Program-made: the position numbers and the translations under genes
Source: an uncultured Hyphomicrobiales bacterium
Lineage (GTDB): Bacteria; Pseudomonadota; Alphaproteobacteria; Rhizobiales; Devosiaceae
DNA length: 64,000 nt
Direction of reading: 5' to 3'
Assembly: GCA_903842455.1 (NCBI GenBank)
Contig: CAIMLX010000105.1
Coordinates: 1-64,000, forward strand
Notes under the pieces: generated by a model
What the model was told of the DNA's origin: nothing
Databases searched by the model: none
The model's input: only the letters and a program-made list of their open reading frames with translations
Shown: piece by piece, positions 1 to 8,203 of the stretch
Numbering within the stretch: the first letter of the stretch is position 1
How the letters are laid out: every line of letters begins with the position of its first letter

Positions 1-467
1 CGCGCACCGAAGCGAGATCATGACGAGTGGTTGGTGCGGGGGAGGTTGGGTGGCTCGGGAGTCGTTCCGGGCCAGGCCGAAAGTACCTCGGCATGGGCCA
101 GTTCGCTGGCCAAGCCGCTGCAAACGCACGGGATGCTCGATGTGGAGCGTTCCAGGGGGGCAAGGCTGCGCACATACGCGGCCGGGAAAGGTGGCGATGC
201 GGGTGGATTCCCGGTCGACGGCCACCCACGCTCTTCGCGATGCGGCACGGGATGCTCCCGGGTCGCGGTACCATACGCCCAAAACCCCGATCGGCCGGCG
301 AGGCGCGAGCCTCATAATTTATTGCGGACCACCCGCGTCGGGGCGCAAGCCTCGCCGGCCCGCTTCACTGCCCATCAACCCGAGGCCGCAAGGCCGGCGG
401 AGGTTTTTGCACGTCCGTTGCCACCCCCGACCCTCGCTGCTAAACCCCGCCCGCAACCGGAGCCGCC
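1..467. other. Leading stretch with no recognised gene
   Basis: No reading frame here looks like a real protein: the frames that stay open are Arg/Pro/Ser-rich and match nothing I know. I compared it by eye with the conserved cores of RNase P RNA, tmRNA and SRP RNA and found no match. A short AT-rich patch lies near 310-325 and a weak GGCC-GCAA-GGCC hairpin followed by a T-run near 390-415. It may hold the 5' regulatory region of the hydrolase that follows, or the end of a gene outside the window. Confidence 0.4.
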
Positions 468-1223
468 ATGCCCACCTTCCACTCAAACGGCATTGCCATC
501 GCCTACGAGACCCACGGACAGGGAAAGCCGATCCTGCTGATCCACGGTTTCGGCTCCTCCGGCAAGGTCAACTGGATCGACACCGGCTGGGTCGAGACCC
601 TCACCGGCGCCGGCTACGAAGCCATCACCTTCGACAATCGCGGCCATGGCGGCAGTCGCAAGCTCTACGACACCGGCCTCTACTTCGCCCATCAGATGGC
701 CGAGGACGCCCTTGCCCTTCTCGATCATCTGGGCATCCAGTCCTGCCCGGTGATCGGCTATTCGATGGGCGCCCGCATCGCCGCGTTCCTCTGCCTCAAC
801 CACCCCGACCGGGTTTCCGCAGCGGTGTTCGGCGGCATGGGCGTCAACCTCACCACCGGCCTCGAGGATTCCGAGGAAATCATCTCTGCCCTTACCGCCG
901 AGTCGCTCGAGCAGGTGACCGGCCGCACCGGCCGCCAGTTCCGCATCTTCGCCGACCACAACAAGGCCGATCGCGCCGCGCTCGCCGCCTGCATGGTCAA
1001 CTCGCGCGAACCGATGCCCGAGGCCGATGTGCGCCGCATCACCACGCCGATTCTTGTCGCCGTCGGCGAGACTGACGAAATGGCAGGCTCCGCCCAAGCC
1101 CTCGCCGAACTGCTTCCTGACGCCGAGGCCTTCACCATTCCGCGGCGGGACCATATGCGTGCGACCGGCGACCCCGCCTTCAAGCGCGCCGCCCTGGATT
1201 TTCTCTCAACACGCGCTGGCTGA
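468..1223 (+). CDS. Alpha/beta hydrolase fold protein
   Basis: A 251-residue cytoplasmic single-domain alpha/beta hydrolase. An oxyanion-hole HGFG motif sits at residues 26-29, the nucleophile elbow GYSMG puts the catalytic Ser at 99, and Asp203 and His229 (in RRDHM) are placed to complete the triad. No signal peptide or membrane segment is visible. A CGGAG ribosome-binding site lies about 8 bases before the ATG. The length and motif spacing fit the soluble epoxide hydrolase/3-oxoadipate enol-lactonase-like superfamily, but the substrate cannot be read from the sequence and no pathway neighbour helps. It is apparently monocistronic, about 110 bp upstream of cysE on the same strand. Confidence 0.88.
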   Translation: MPTFHSNGIAIAYETHGQGKPILLIHGFGSSGKVNWIDTGWVETLTGAGYEAITFDNRGHGGSRKLYDTGLYFAHQMAEDALALLDHLGIQSCPVIGYSMGARIAAFLCLNHPDRVSAAVFGGMGVNLTTGLEDSEEIISALTAESLEQVTGRTGRQFRIFADHNKADRAALAACMVNSREPMPEADVRRITTPILVAVGETDEMAGSAQALAELLPDAEAFTIPRRDHMRATGDPAFKRAALDFLSTRAG

Positions 1224-1331
1224 GTAACCATTCAGCCGTAGTTCAGTCCCGGCGAACCTTTTTGTGCGCTATGGGTTGGTTTCCCAGCATCAACTGTCTT
1301 ATATCGGCATCTGCCGATGGAGAGTCTGTCA

Positions 1332-2153
1332 ATGAGCACGATCAGCCGAGCCGCCGAAGTTGCTACCATCGACCCGGTGTGGGATGCGGTTACCTCGGGC
1401 GCCCGCCGTGTGGCGCAGGCCGAGCCGTCGCTCGCAAACCTCGTTTATTCGAACGTCCTCAATCACGAAGGCTTCGAGTCCGCGCTGGCGCATCGTCTCG
1501 CCGAACGCCTCGGCCATCCCGATGTCTCGGCCGACCTGATCCGCCAGGCGTTCCATGACGCCCTCGCCCTCTGCCCCGAGATCGGCATGGAAGCGCGCGC
1601 CGACCTCGCCGCCACGCTCGAGCGCGATCCCGCCCTGCACAAGGCGGTCGATGGATTTCTCTACTTCAAAGGCTATCACGCCATCCAGACGCACCGTTTC
1701 ACCCACACCTTGTGGATGAACGGCCGCCGCGATTTCGCGCTCTACCTGCAGAGCCGTTCCTCCGCCGTGTTCCAGGTCGACATCAACCCCGCCGCCCGCA
1801 TCGGCAAGGGCATCATGCTCGATCACGCCACCGGCTTCGTCGTCGGCGAAACCGCTGTCATCGGCGACAATGTCTCCATCCTGCAGGGCGTTACGCTGGG
1901 CGGCACCGGCAAGTCCGAGGAAGACCGTCACCCCAAGATCGGCAATGGCGTGCTGATCGGCGCTGGCGCCGTCGTACTCGGCAACATCAAGGTCGGCGAA
2001 TGCGCCCGCATCGGCGCCGGTTCGGTGGTGGTGAAGGAAGTTCCGCCGCGCGTCACCGTCGCTGGCGTGCCCGCGCGCATCATCGGCGAGGCCGGCACGG
2101 CACACCCGGCGTCCGTCATGGACCAGTCGCTCAGCCTCGACAACACGGGTTGA
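1332..2153 (+). CDS. cysE: Serine O-acetyltransferase
   Basis: Transfers acetyl from acetyl-CoA to L-serine to give O-acetylserine, the committed step of cysteine synthesis. The N-terminal helical SATase domain occupies about residues 1-140 and a left-handed beta-helix of hexapeptide repeats about 150-250, with the catalytic Asp-His pair in LDHATG (164-165) and the GGTGK loop near 190. Length (273 residues) is normal for CysE. I chose the ATG at 1332 over the in-frame ATG at 1317 because GGAGAG at 1319-1324 is well placed for 1332. The partner cysteine synthase gene is about 49 kb away (50301-51353) and sulfate activation (cysD, cysNC) follows that, so the pathway is dispersed in this window. 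Confidence 0.95.
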   Translation: MSTISRAAEVATIDPVWDAVTSGARRVAQAEPSLANLVYSNVLNHEGFESALAHRLAERLGHPDVSADLIRQAFHDALALCPEIGMEARADLAATLERDPALHKAVDGFLYFKGYHAIQTHRFTHTLWMNGRRDFALYLQSRSSAVFQVDINPAARIGKGIMLDHATGFVVGETAVIGDNVSILQGVTLGGTGKSEEDRHPKIGNGVLIGAGAVVLGNIKVGECARIGAGSVVVKEVPPRVTVAGVPARIIGEAGTAHPASVMDQSLSLDNTG

Positions 2154-2265
2154 ACCCCGGCCCGAATTCCGCCATCCCAGCCGTGAAAAAGGCCGCCCGA
2201 CACTTGCCCGGCAGGCCATTATGCCTAATGTGGCGCACCCCGAAGAAGCCCCTCAGGAGCTCCAA

Positions 2266-2268
2266 TTG
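2266..2268 (+). promoter_or_regulatory. RBS-defined TTG start of DUF3126 gene
   Basis: AGGAG at 2255-2259 is spaced six bases from the TTG at 2266-2268. The upstream in-frame ATG (2221) has no comparable purine tract at the right distance. This decides the start. Confidence 0.65.
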
Positions 2269-2484
2269 AACCACCCCGAAATCATCAAGCTCCAGAAGTT
2301 CCTGCAGCAGAAATTCAGCAACCGCGCCATCGACGTGCGTCCGCGCAACAAGCAGAGCGATAGCGTCGAAGTGTATCTGGGCGAGGAGTTCCTCGGCCTC
2401 ATCTACGTCGACGACGAAGATGGTGACCGCTCCTACAACTTCCAGATGGCCATCCTCGACGTCGACCTCGAAGACATCCACTGA
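2266..2484 (+). CDS. DUF3126 family protein (TTG start)
   Basis: A 72-residue acidic protein matching the alphaproteobacterial DUF3126 family in size and pattern: an N-terminal helix (EIIKLQKFLQQKF), then a beta-rich part with VEVYLGEEFLGLIYVDDEDG. Function is unknown. An in-frame ATG exists at 2221, but AGGAG at 2255-2259 lies six bases before a TTG at 2266, and starting there gives the usual family length, so TTG is preferred. It follows cysE on the same strand after about 110 bp; co-transcription is possible but not shown. Confidence 0.82.
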   Translation: MNHPEIIKLQKFLQQKFSNRAIDVRPRNKQSDSVEVYLGEEFLGLIYVDDEDGDRSYNFQMAILDVDLEDIH

Positions 2485-2498
2485 CCCACTCTCTTGAA

Positions 2499-2586
2499 CC
2501 TCTCCCGCTAGCGGGGGAGGGGGACCGCCGAAGCGGTGGAGGGGGGAGCAACGCGCGCTACCTCCCGGCCGCCGTCGCTGGGGGAG
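2499..2586. repeat. Dispersed GC-rich palindromic repeat, copy A
   Basis: Intergenic block just after the DUF3126 gene containing CTCCCGC-TA-GCGGGGGAG, then ACCGCCGAAGCGGTGGAGGG, then a CTCCC...GGGGGAG arm. The same words (CCGC-GAAG-CGG followed by a GGAGGGG tract) recur near 36750-36826, 43945-43995 and 51505-51870. This looks like a small non-coding palindromic repeat family able to fold into hairpins. It lies between converging genes and could act as a terminator. Confidence 0.6.
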
Positions 2587-3257
2587 CTAAAGCGCCCCGA
2601 TCTCCCGCAGCTGCTTCCTCATCTCCACGTCGAACACTCGCCACCCCGTGAGCGCCGCCTGCGGAAACGCATAGACGGCGGCGATTCCTGGCGCGAGGTA
2701 CACGGTCCTCAGGCACTGCCCGTCCGCCGCCGTCGCGACCGGCTTCGAACACTTCGCCACGAACGGGTCGGCCGCCAGCGCGTCGTACCAGACGACCTCG
2801 CCCGCATAGCCCTCGGTTGGCCTCAGCGGCTTCCCCACCAGCCCGACCGGTCCGCCACCCAGTTGGCTATCCTCGAACTGATGCAGGTACACGCCATCGA
2901 GCAGGGCGGCACTTGGCCGCGCCCGGCTGCGCGGCAGCAACGTCACATCCACCACCACCGCCTTGCCCTGCGCCCCCAGCGGCAGGCGCAGCCGCAGTTC
3001 GACCTGCTTGGCGAACCCTTCGGTCGCCAGTTCCTCGTAGCGGAACCAGCCCGCCGGGATCTGCAACTCGTGCCCCCCAGCGTGCGGCTCAGCACCAGCT
3101 CGGCATTGTTCCGCCGCTCGTCGGCGCGGCCAGCCTTGCCGGTCGCATCGATCACATAGGCCGCTGCCAGCGCCAGCATGGCCGCGCCGACACAGATCGC
3201 CATCAGGTTGAACCCGAGCGAGTGGTGGTGAGGCTGGAGCTCTGCGTCGCCAGACAT
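2587..3257 (-). pseudogene. Uncharacterised membrane-anchored protein, frameshifted
   Basis: Two overlapping minus-strand frames together make one protein. The first (from an ATG at 3257) gives a short cytoplasmic N-terminus and one membrane helix (LMAICVGAAMLALAAAYVI), ending its sensible part at SRTLGG. The second continues with ELQIPAGWFRYEEL and runs to 2587. They join if one base is added to the C6 run at 3073-3078 (G6 on the coding strand, G7 needed). The C-terminal part has two Cys and a moderately conserved look, but I do not recognise the family. It may be a true single-base deletion in a homopolymer or a sequencing error. The gene diverges from the small membrane protein at 3358, with a CtrA box between them. 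Confidence 0.6.
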
Positions 3258-3315
3258 GTGCAAATTAACCAAGCGGAGGGCAGGGGGATGACAGCCCAGA
3301 GGGCGCTGGATATGC

Positions 3316-3331
3316 TTAACAAACAGTTAAC
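3316..3331. promoter_or_regulatory. CtrA-binding box (TTAA-N7-TTAAC)
   Basis: The sequence reads TTAA, seven bases (CAAACAG), TTAAC: a perfect match to the full CtrA consensus of alphaproteobacteria. It sits in the divergent intergenic region, 26 bp before the ATG at 3358 and about 60 bp from the divergent gene at 3257. Placement so near the start codon suggests it overlaps the core promoter. CtrA control of either flanking gene is inferred from the motif alone. Confidence 0.7.
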
Positions 3332-3357
3332 GGGTTCGTTGGGCTTTGGGGACGGGC

Positions 3358-3678
3358 ATGCTGCGCGAATTGGTATTGGCAGGTTTCATCATGTCCGTCG
3401 GCATCTGCATCGCCGGCATGGGCACATATCTCTACCAGTTGCTGACGCGGGAGCAGGCCATGCTTCGCTACGACGGCAAGACCGTGCTGCAGATGGTCGG
3501 CAATGTCGCGATGAGTTTCTTCTGCGGCCCCTACATCATGCTGCAGATGGGCTGGCAGCAGGAGCGGGGCGGCACGCTGTCGCTGTCGATGGCTCTGGTC
3601 TCGGCCTTCGTCGCCTTCGGCTGGGCCTTCATCACCGGGCTTGTCGTGCTCGGCGGCTACTTCACCGTCTTCGGCTGA
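3358..3678 (+). CDS. Small integral membrane protein, unknown function
   Basis: A 106-residue hydrophobic protein with three likely membrane helices: residues about 3-24 (LVLAGFIMSVGICIAGMGTYLY), a middle one around VGNAVAMSF-like residues 48-65, and a C-terminal pair-like stretch from 77 to the end (SAFVAFGWAFITGLVVLGG). The central loop contains YDGKTVLQMVGN. I do not recognise the family with certainty. The ATG at 3358 is preceded by GGGGAC and is preferred to a TTG at 3346. The CtrA box just upstream suggests cell-cycle or envelope-linked expression. It converges on the transglutaminase-like gene with only two bases between stop codons. Confidence 0.75.
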   Translation: MLRELVLAGFIMSVGICIAGMGTYLYQLLTREQAMLRYDGKTVLQMVGNVAMSFFCGPYIMLQMGWQQERGGTLSLSMALVSAFVAFGWAFITGLVVLGGYFTVFG

Positions 3679-3680
3679 TC

Positions 3681-4313
3681 TTACTGCGACGAGGCGACCA
3701 TCAAGCCGGCGCGGTTGTCGATGAGGTCAACCCAGCGGCTGGCATCGGCCTGCGACTGGCGCTTCAGATACTGGTAGGGCGTCTGGCTCCACAGCAGCAC
3801 CCGGCCATCCTGGTTGTCGAGCACCAGGTCGCCCCGGTCAGTGCGGACCATCAGCACCGCGTGGCCATCCCCATCCTGCTGGCGCACCACGGTGATCAGC
3901 AGCGTCGAGGGGTTCCAGCCATCGGCGATCAGCGCTTTCCGCTTGGCCAGCGCATAGTCCTCGCAGTCGCCGTAGCCGTCGGTCGGGTAGGCCCAGACCT
4001 CGTCCTGGCGGTAGTAGTCGATGTCGGTCACCGGCACGATGGCGCTGTTGATCAGGTTGTTGGTGTTGACCAGCTGCGCCCAGCGCTCCTCGTCGAGCGC
4101 CGTCGCATCGACGACGTTGCGGTTCACTGCGCATTCGCCCCGGTTCGCCTTGCAGAACACCGACGCGCCGATCGGCACCGACGTCAGCTCTCCCGCCTGC
4201 GCAAACGCCGCATTGGAGAAATCCACCTCGCCTGCCTTGCCCGGCATCGTGAGGATGAACATCGCCATGCCAATCGCCACACCGGCTGCAATGAAGGATT
4301 TGAGCTTCGACAT
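3681..4313 (-). CDS. Transglutaminase-like cysteine peptidase (BTLCP family)
   Basis: A 210-residue exported protein of the bacterial transglutaminase-like cysteine proteinase family. An N-terminal hydrophobic helix (about 8-23) serves as signal or anchor. The catalytic triad is visible: Cys117 in GYGDCEDYALAKR, His151 in GDGHAVLMVRT and Asp166 in LVLDNQ. In characterised members (LapG-like) such proteases cleave periplasmic parts of large adhesins under c-di-GMP control. No adhesin or LapD homologue is next to it, so that role is only a possibility. The next gene upstream on the same strand encodes PilZ (c-di-GMP binding) domains, a suggestive but unproven link. Confidence 0.88.
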   Translation of the reverse strand: MSKLKSFIAAGVAIGMAMFILTMPGKAGEVDFSNAAFAQAGELTSVPIGASVFCKANRGECAVNRNVVDATALDEERWAQLVNTNNLINSAIVPVTDIDYYRQDEVWAYPTDGYGDCEDYALAKRKALIADGWNPSTLLITVVRQQDGDGHAVLMVRTDRGDLVLDNQDGRVLLWSQTPYQYLKRQSQADASRWVDLIDNRAGLMVASSQ

Positions 4314-4484
4314 CGGAACTGCCCCCTGATGGGAGCAAGATGCCGGTGCCGAATTTCACCGGTCGAAAAACTGCCAGCTAGTTTTTAGGCGAAGTCGATC
4401 GATCTCCGAAAGGAGCCGTTAAGCCTGAATGTCGGGGAACAGTAAGGAGTTGGACCGAGGTCCGGAATCAGGTCGCGAGGCGAC

Positions 4485-5117
4485 TCACCCGATCCGCAGG
4501 TTCTGCTGCACCACGTTCAGCATCTCTTGCGCGGAAGCGAACTCCACGGCCACGCCCTCGGGGAAATGGCGGATGACCTTGGCGCGCATCCGGCCCAGTG
4601 TCACCGGCGTACCCATTGCGGGGCGCACCGCCAGCTCGATGGCTGCGCCTGAGAGCGAGATGTCGATGATCTTGCAATTGTAGCGGCGCCCATCGTCGAG
4701 CACCACACTCGAGTGCCGGTTATCGGGCACCACACGCTCGTGCCGGCGGTCCTCCGGCAGGTTGAGCACGTCCTTGTTGGCAAGCCAGGTCAGCTGCGCT
4801 GCGGTCTTGTCGCGTTTGCGCGGCGACGCAGCGAGTTCCATCTTGAACCCACCCTCGATCACCTCGGTGATGGTGCCCTCGACCCGGCCGACATGATCGA
4901 GATACGCAACCACCCGCTCGCCGGCCGAGCCCGCCACCGGTGCGACCACTACCGCTTCACCCGGGCTCATCTCCAGCACCTGGCAGGGATACTCGGAGCG
5001 GTTCGTGAGCATGTAGCGGCCGAGCACGGACACCTTCACGCGCTGGAAGCGCGGCATCTGCGCATACGCTCGGGCCGGTCTGGCGAGGCGCGGCGGTGCT
5101 GGATTGTCGGTGAGCAT
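4485..5117 (-). CDS. PilZ domain protein, two tandem domains
   Basis: A 210-residue protein with an N-terminal degenerate PilZ-like barrel (about 20-105: RVKVSVLGRYMLTNRSEYPC...EMSPGEAVV) and a C-terminal PilZ domain (about 115-205) that has the c-di-GMP-binding RRHER motif and the DISLSGAAIE motif. PilZ domains bind cyclic di-GMP and change motility, adhesion or exopolysaccharide output. It is cytosolic, with no membrane segment. The ATG at 5117 is preferred to an upstream TTG at 5129. It is transcribed towards the transglutaminase-like protease gene about 170 bp downstream. Confidence 0.88.
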   Translation of the reverse strand: MLTDNPAPPRLARPARAYAQMPRFQRVKVSVLGRYMLTNRSEYPCQVLEMSPGEAVVVAPVAGSAGERVVAYLDHVGRVEGTITEVIEGGFKMELAASPRKRDKTAAQLTWLANKDVLNLPEDRRHERVVPDNRHSSVVLDDGRRYNCKIIDISLSGAAIELAVRPAMGTPVTLGRMRAKVIRHFPEGVAVEFASAQEMLNVVQQNLRIG

Positions 5118-5220
5118 GGGTGCCCGCAAGGTCGATCAGAAGTGACCCGTTCAGGCTATCGATGTTTGGTTAACCGAAAATGATGGGAATGCCTGGCAAA
5201 CGGCCCGATCCGCCGATTTC

Positions 5221-5886
5221 TCAGCTTCGCCCGCCATCAATCACCGCAAGATGCGCATAGCGCCGCGCTGAGCGGCCGAAAACCGTCGCGGTAAGCGGGG
5301 AAGGGACCGCCGAGTTGGCCGTCGCGAAGGCCGCGAACTCAGCCGACGGCACTGCGGTAGCGACATCGCGAGCCATTTCGTCGATCGAAACGTCGTCGGG
5401 CCAGATGAGCCGAAGGCCCGTGATGCGCTGGTCGATTACCGGCTGCACGCCGAACCAATAGGGCTCGTCGATGGCCGTCATGGCCCCGAGCAGACGGGAA
5501 CCGGTGGTGCCGTTGTGCCGGAGCGGCAGCAGGATGGTCTCGACGGTGAGTCGGGTCTGCACGGCCGTGGTGCCCTGGAAGGTGACGAGCGCCACCGCAT
5601 GGTCTTCGGTCACCGCGCGTACCAGCGTGTCGATCGCATCCTTGTCCCGCTCATGCCAGAGGCGGGTGAACGATCGGCCCTTGAGTTCACGGGCATAGGT
5701 CGAGCATAGGTGCGAGCCGGCAAGCCGGAAGTCGAACTCGTTGTGGTCATTCACCTCCAGAATGAAGGTGTTGGCCAGCGCTGCGCGGATTCGCGTGGGG
5801 TCGATATCGCGCCGGTCCGGGGCCGATCGCGAACCCCTCAGGGCGTTCCAATAGTCGAAGAGCGCCTTGGTGCTGGCTTTTTGCAT
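5221..5886 (-). CDS. PAS domain protein (PAS_5 family)
   Basis: A 221-residue protein starting MQKASTKALFDYWNALRG, the usual opening of the alphaproteobacterial PAS_5 family (the family that includes Caulobacter MopJ). Key family features are the R-DIDP-RIR segment, FDFRLAGSHLCSTYARELKG and an extended beta-sheet core through about residue 150, with a variable tail. It binds or senses through a PAS fold but has no output domain, so it probably acts through a partner. The frame stays open further upstream to 6180, but the family start matches the ATG at 5886. The upstream region contains TTAA and TTAAC half-sites, but not in CtrA spacing. Confidence 0.85.
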   Translation of the reverse strand: MQKASTKALFDYWNALRGSRSAPDRRDIDPTRIRAALANTFILEVNDHNEFDFRLAGSHLCSTYARELKGRSFTRLWHERDKDAIDTLVRAVTEDHAVALVTFQGTTAVQTRLTVETILLPLRHNGTTGSRLLGAMTAIDEPYWFGVQPVIDQRITGLRLIWPDDVSIDEMARDVATAVPSAEFAAFATANSAVPSPLTATVFGRSARRYAHLAVIDGGRS

Positions 5887-6069
5887 CGTGGTAGAACCTG
5901 TCCCAAACCCATGGGCCGTACCCCATGAGGAGTCCGCCGCCGCGAATCCAACCCTCGCAAAACCCTCCCGGAAAATCGCCCTTAAACAATTGTTAGGGTT
6001 AACGTGGCGGGCAGCGTGTGGATAATTCAGGGGATTGGGATAGAAGGGCGCCATGATCGGAACCGCAGC

Positions 6070-6813
6070 ATGACCGAAACCCCGGAATCCCAGCAAAATC
6101 AAGGCCAAGCCGTTCGCGAGCCGGCTATCAACCTGCCGGCGGGTATCCTGGTGCTGCTGGCCGTGATGCTGGCCGTTCACCTGGTCCGGAGCTTCGTTCT
6201 TAACGAACGGTCAGACCTGCAACTGCTGATCTGGACTGCCTTTACCAGCTTCCGCATCACCGAGCCGGGACAGCTTCCCGGGGGCATGTTGCCGCTTGTA
6301 TGGACCCCCTTCACCTATGCGCTGCTGCATGCCGACTGGTTGCATCTGGGCTTCAACAGCGTCTGGCTCGCGGCTTTCGGCACCCCGGTGGCGCGTCGCT
6401 ATGGCCTTGGTCCGATGCTGACCCTGTTCTTCGTGTCATCGGCTGCCGGTGCCGCCTTGTTCGCCGCGGTCCCGACGGCCGGTATCCTGATCGGCGCATC
6501 GGGTGGCGTGGCCGGCCTGACCGGCGCGGCGTGCCGGTTCATCTTCCAGCCGCTGATCGTCCACCGTGATCTGGAAACCGGCGAGCAGCACGTTCTCGGC
6601 CGTCAACTGGCGAGCTTCGGCGAACTGGTGCGCGACCGCCGCGCTGGCGTCTTCATCCTCGTCTGGGTCGTGGGCAACGCGGTGGTGCCACTGCTCCCCG
6701 AGTTGTTCGGCGGCTCCGGCTCGATATCCTGGCAGGCCCATCTGGGCGGCTTCATCGCCGGTCTGCTGCTCGTTCAGCTCTTCGAGCGCAGGCCCAGGGA
6801 GAATGTGGCATGA
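6070..6813 (+). CDS. Rhomboid family intramembrane serine protease
   Basis: A 247-residue membrane protein with about six helices that cuts other membrane proteins within the bilayer. The active site is clear: nucleophile Ser144 in GASGG, general base His224 in WQAHLGGFIAG, and the conserved HLGFN (His92, Asn96) of the oxyanion region. A loop of about 40 residues (160-192) between helices carries a charged stretch typical of alphaproteobacterial members. The ATG at 6070 gives a normal N-terminus; the frame is open to 6004. It overlaps slyX by four bases (ATGA), so the two are translationally coupled. Confidence 0.92.
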   Translation: MTETPESQQNQGQAVREPAINLPAGILVLLAVMLAVHLVRSFVLNERSDLQLLIWTAFTSFRITEPGQLPGGMLPLVWTPFTYALLHADWLHLGFNSVWLAAFGTPVARRYGLGPMLTLFFVSSAAGAALFAAVPTAGILIGASGGVAGLTGAACRFIFQPLIVHRDLETGEQHVLGRQLASFGELVRDRRAGVFILVWVVGNAVVPLLPELFGGSGSISWQAHLGGFIAGLLLVQLFERRPRENVA

Positions 6814-7028
6814 GCACCGATGCAGAACTCGCCGCCCGCGTCGAAAAGCTCGAAACCACCGTCGCCTATCAGGACCAGACGATCGAAGAGCTTTCAGCCG
6901 CATTGACCGAGCACTACCGGCAGATCGAGGCATTGAAGCGCGAATTGCACAACCTTGGCGCAGCCATTCGCGACGTCGAAGCCCACCCGCTGCTCACGGG
7001 CAGGGAACCGCCGCCGCCGCACTACTGA
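6810..7028 (+). CDS. slyX: SlyX family protein
   Basis: A 72-residue protein made of one heptad-repeat coiled coil (about 5-50, with [20 protein letters not shown]) and a Pro/His-rich tail ending PPPPHY, which is the SlyX signature. Its molecular role is unknown despite wide conservation. The start overlaps the rhomboid stop by four bases. Its last seven bases overlap the end of hisI on the other strand. Confidence 0.92.
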   Translation: MSTDAELAARVEKLETTVAYQDQTIEELSAALTEHYRQIEALKRELHNLGAAIRDVEAHPLLTGREPPPPHY

Positions 7029-7462
7029 GCTTTGTAGACCTCGGCGGGATCGAACAGCTTCGGCTCGCCGCTGTCGCGCAGCTCCCGACCGTCAACGATG
7101 CGGTAAAAGCAGCTCTTCCGTCCCGTATGGCAGGCCGCGCCGCGTCCGGTCTGCTCGACCATTAGCAGCACCGCATCCTGGTCGCAGTCGACGCGAACTT
7201 CGACGACCTTCTGGATTTCGCCCGAGCTCTCGCCCTTCTTCCAAATTCTGGCGCGGGAACGCGACCAGTAGTGCGCCTCGCCGGTGGAGAGGGTCAGCCT
7301 CAGGGCTTGGGCATTCATGTGCGCCAGCATGAGCACACGGTTGCTGCCTGCCTCCTGCACGACGGCCGTAACGAGGCCGTGGGCATCGAAGCGCGGGGCA
7401 AGCAGGGTGCCCTCCTCGAGTTCGAGGTGACTGAGGCCGGCAGCGTCGGTGAAATCGCTCAT
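7022..7462 (-). CDS. hisI: Phosphoribosyl-AMP cyclohydrolase
   Basis: Opens the purine ring of phosphoribosyl-AMP in the third step of histidine synthesis. The 146-residue protein carries the three zinc-binding cysteines (Cys93 in [10 protein letters not shown], Cys111 and Cys118 in [11 protein letters not shown]) and the [15 protein letters not shown] substrate loop. It is the monofunctional HisI form without the HisE pyrophosphohydrolase domain. The ATG at 7462 (MSDF) is chosen over an upstream in-frame codon at 7477. It is transcribed from the same strand as folE, about 120 bp downstream of it, and converges on slyX. Confidence 0.96.
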   Translation of the reverse strand: MSDFTDAAGLSHLELEEGTLLAPRFDAHGLVTAVVQEAGSNRVLMLAHMNAQALRLTLSTGEAHYWSRSRARIWKKGESSGEIQKVVEVRVDCDQDAVLLMVEQTGRGAACHTGRKSCFYRIVDGRELRDSGEPKLFDPAEVYKAQ

Positions 7463-7579
7463 GAGCGCGAAATACATCCCGCGCCCATTCTGCGCAACAG
7501 ACTCAGTCCATGTGCCCGATCCGGATCTCGCATGTGCGAAGTCCGGACCATGGATCGCAGAGCGAGTCCTGTGGGAGGC

Positions 7580-8203
7580 TTAGCCGCGCCTGCCGAGCAG
7601 CTGGTAGAACCGGTCCCGCTCGTCACGCTCTTCGGCGAACACGCCGCTGAAGCGCTGCGTCACGGTGGAAGCGCCATGCGCCCTCACCCCGCGCATCGAC
7701 ATGCACATGTGCTCGGCCTCGATCATCACCGCGGCTCCGCGCGGGTTGAGGTGCTCGTTCACTGCGTCGATGATCTGCGCGGTCATGTTCTCCTGAACCT
7801 GAAGGCGCCGCGCATAGACTTCGACGAGACGCGCCAGCTTGGACAAGCCCACGACCCCGTCATGCGGCAGGTAGGCGATGTGCACCTTGCCGAAGAAGGG
7901 CACCATATGGTGCTCGCAGTGGGAGGAGAACGGGATGTCCTTCACCAGCACGATGTCATCGTAACCGCCGACCTCCTTGAAGGTCTTGGCCAGCACCTCG
8001 CTCGGATCCTGGCTGTAGCCGGCAAAGAACTCGCCGAATGCCTTGGTGACGCGCTTCGGCGTATCCAGCAGGCCCTCGCGCCCCGGATCGTCGCCCGCCC
8101 AGGCGAGGAGCGTACGGACGGCCGCCTCAGCTTCTTCGCGGCTCGGTCTCGTGAATGATGCAACAGCAGTTGCTGGCTGGCGCGGCTTGGCGCAGGCGTC
8201 CAT
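7580..8203 (-). CDS. folE: GTP cyclohydrolase I
   Basis: Converts GTP to dihydroneopterin triphosphate, the entry to folate synthesis. The 207-residue protein has the zinc ligands Cys96 and His99 in HCEHHMVPF and Cys167 in [10 protein letters not shown], plus the GLSKLARLV and RLQVQENMT blocks of type IA enzymes. A GGGGGAA tract sits five bases before the ATG at 8203, so that start is favoured over an in-frame ATG at 8233. It is divergent from the NifU-like gene across about 145 bp that should contain both promoters. Confidence 0.97.
   Translation of the reverse strand: MDACAKPRQPATAVASFTRPSREEAEAAVRTLLAWAGDDPGREGLLDTPKRVTKAFGEFFAGYSQDPSEVLAKTFKEVGGYDDIVLVKDIPFSSHCEHHMVPFFGKVHIAYLPHDGVVGLSKLARLVEVYARRLQVQENMTAQIIDAVNEHLNPRGAAVMIEAEHMCMSMRGVRAHGASTVTQRFSGVFAEERDERDRFYQLLGRRG

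Noticed and set aside
1-467. Possible structured RNA (RNase P, tmRNA or SRP RNA)
   Set aside because: None of the conserved core motifs of these RNAs could be found on either strand.
20-1075. A 351-codon plus-strand frame spanning the start of the window
   Set aside because: Overlaps the alpha/beta hydrolase in another frame, is Arg/Pro/Ser-rich and has no family likeness.
5983-6003. A second CtrA box between the PAS and rhomboid genes
   Set aside because: TTAA and TTAAC are present but separated by 13 bases rather than 7.
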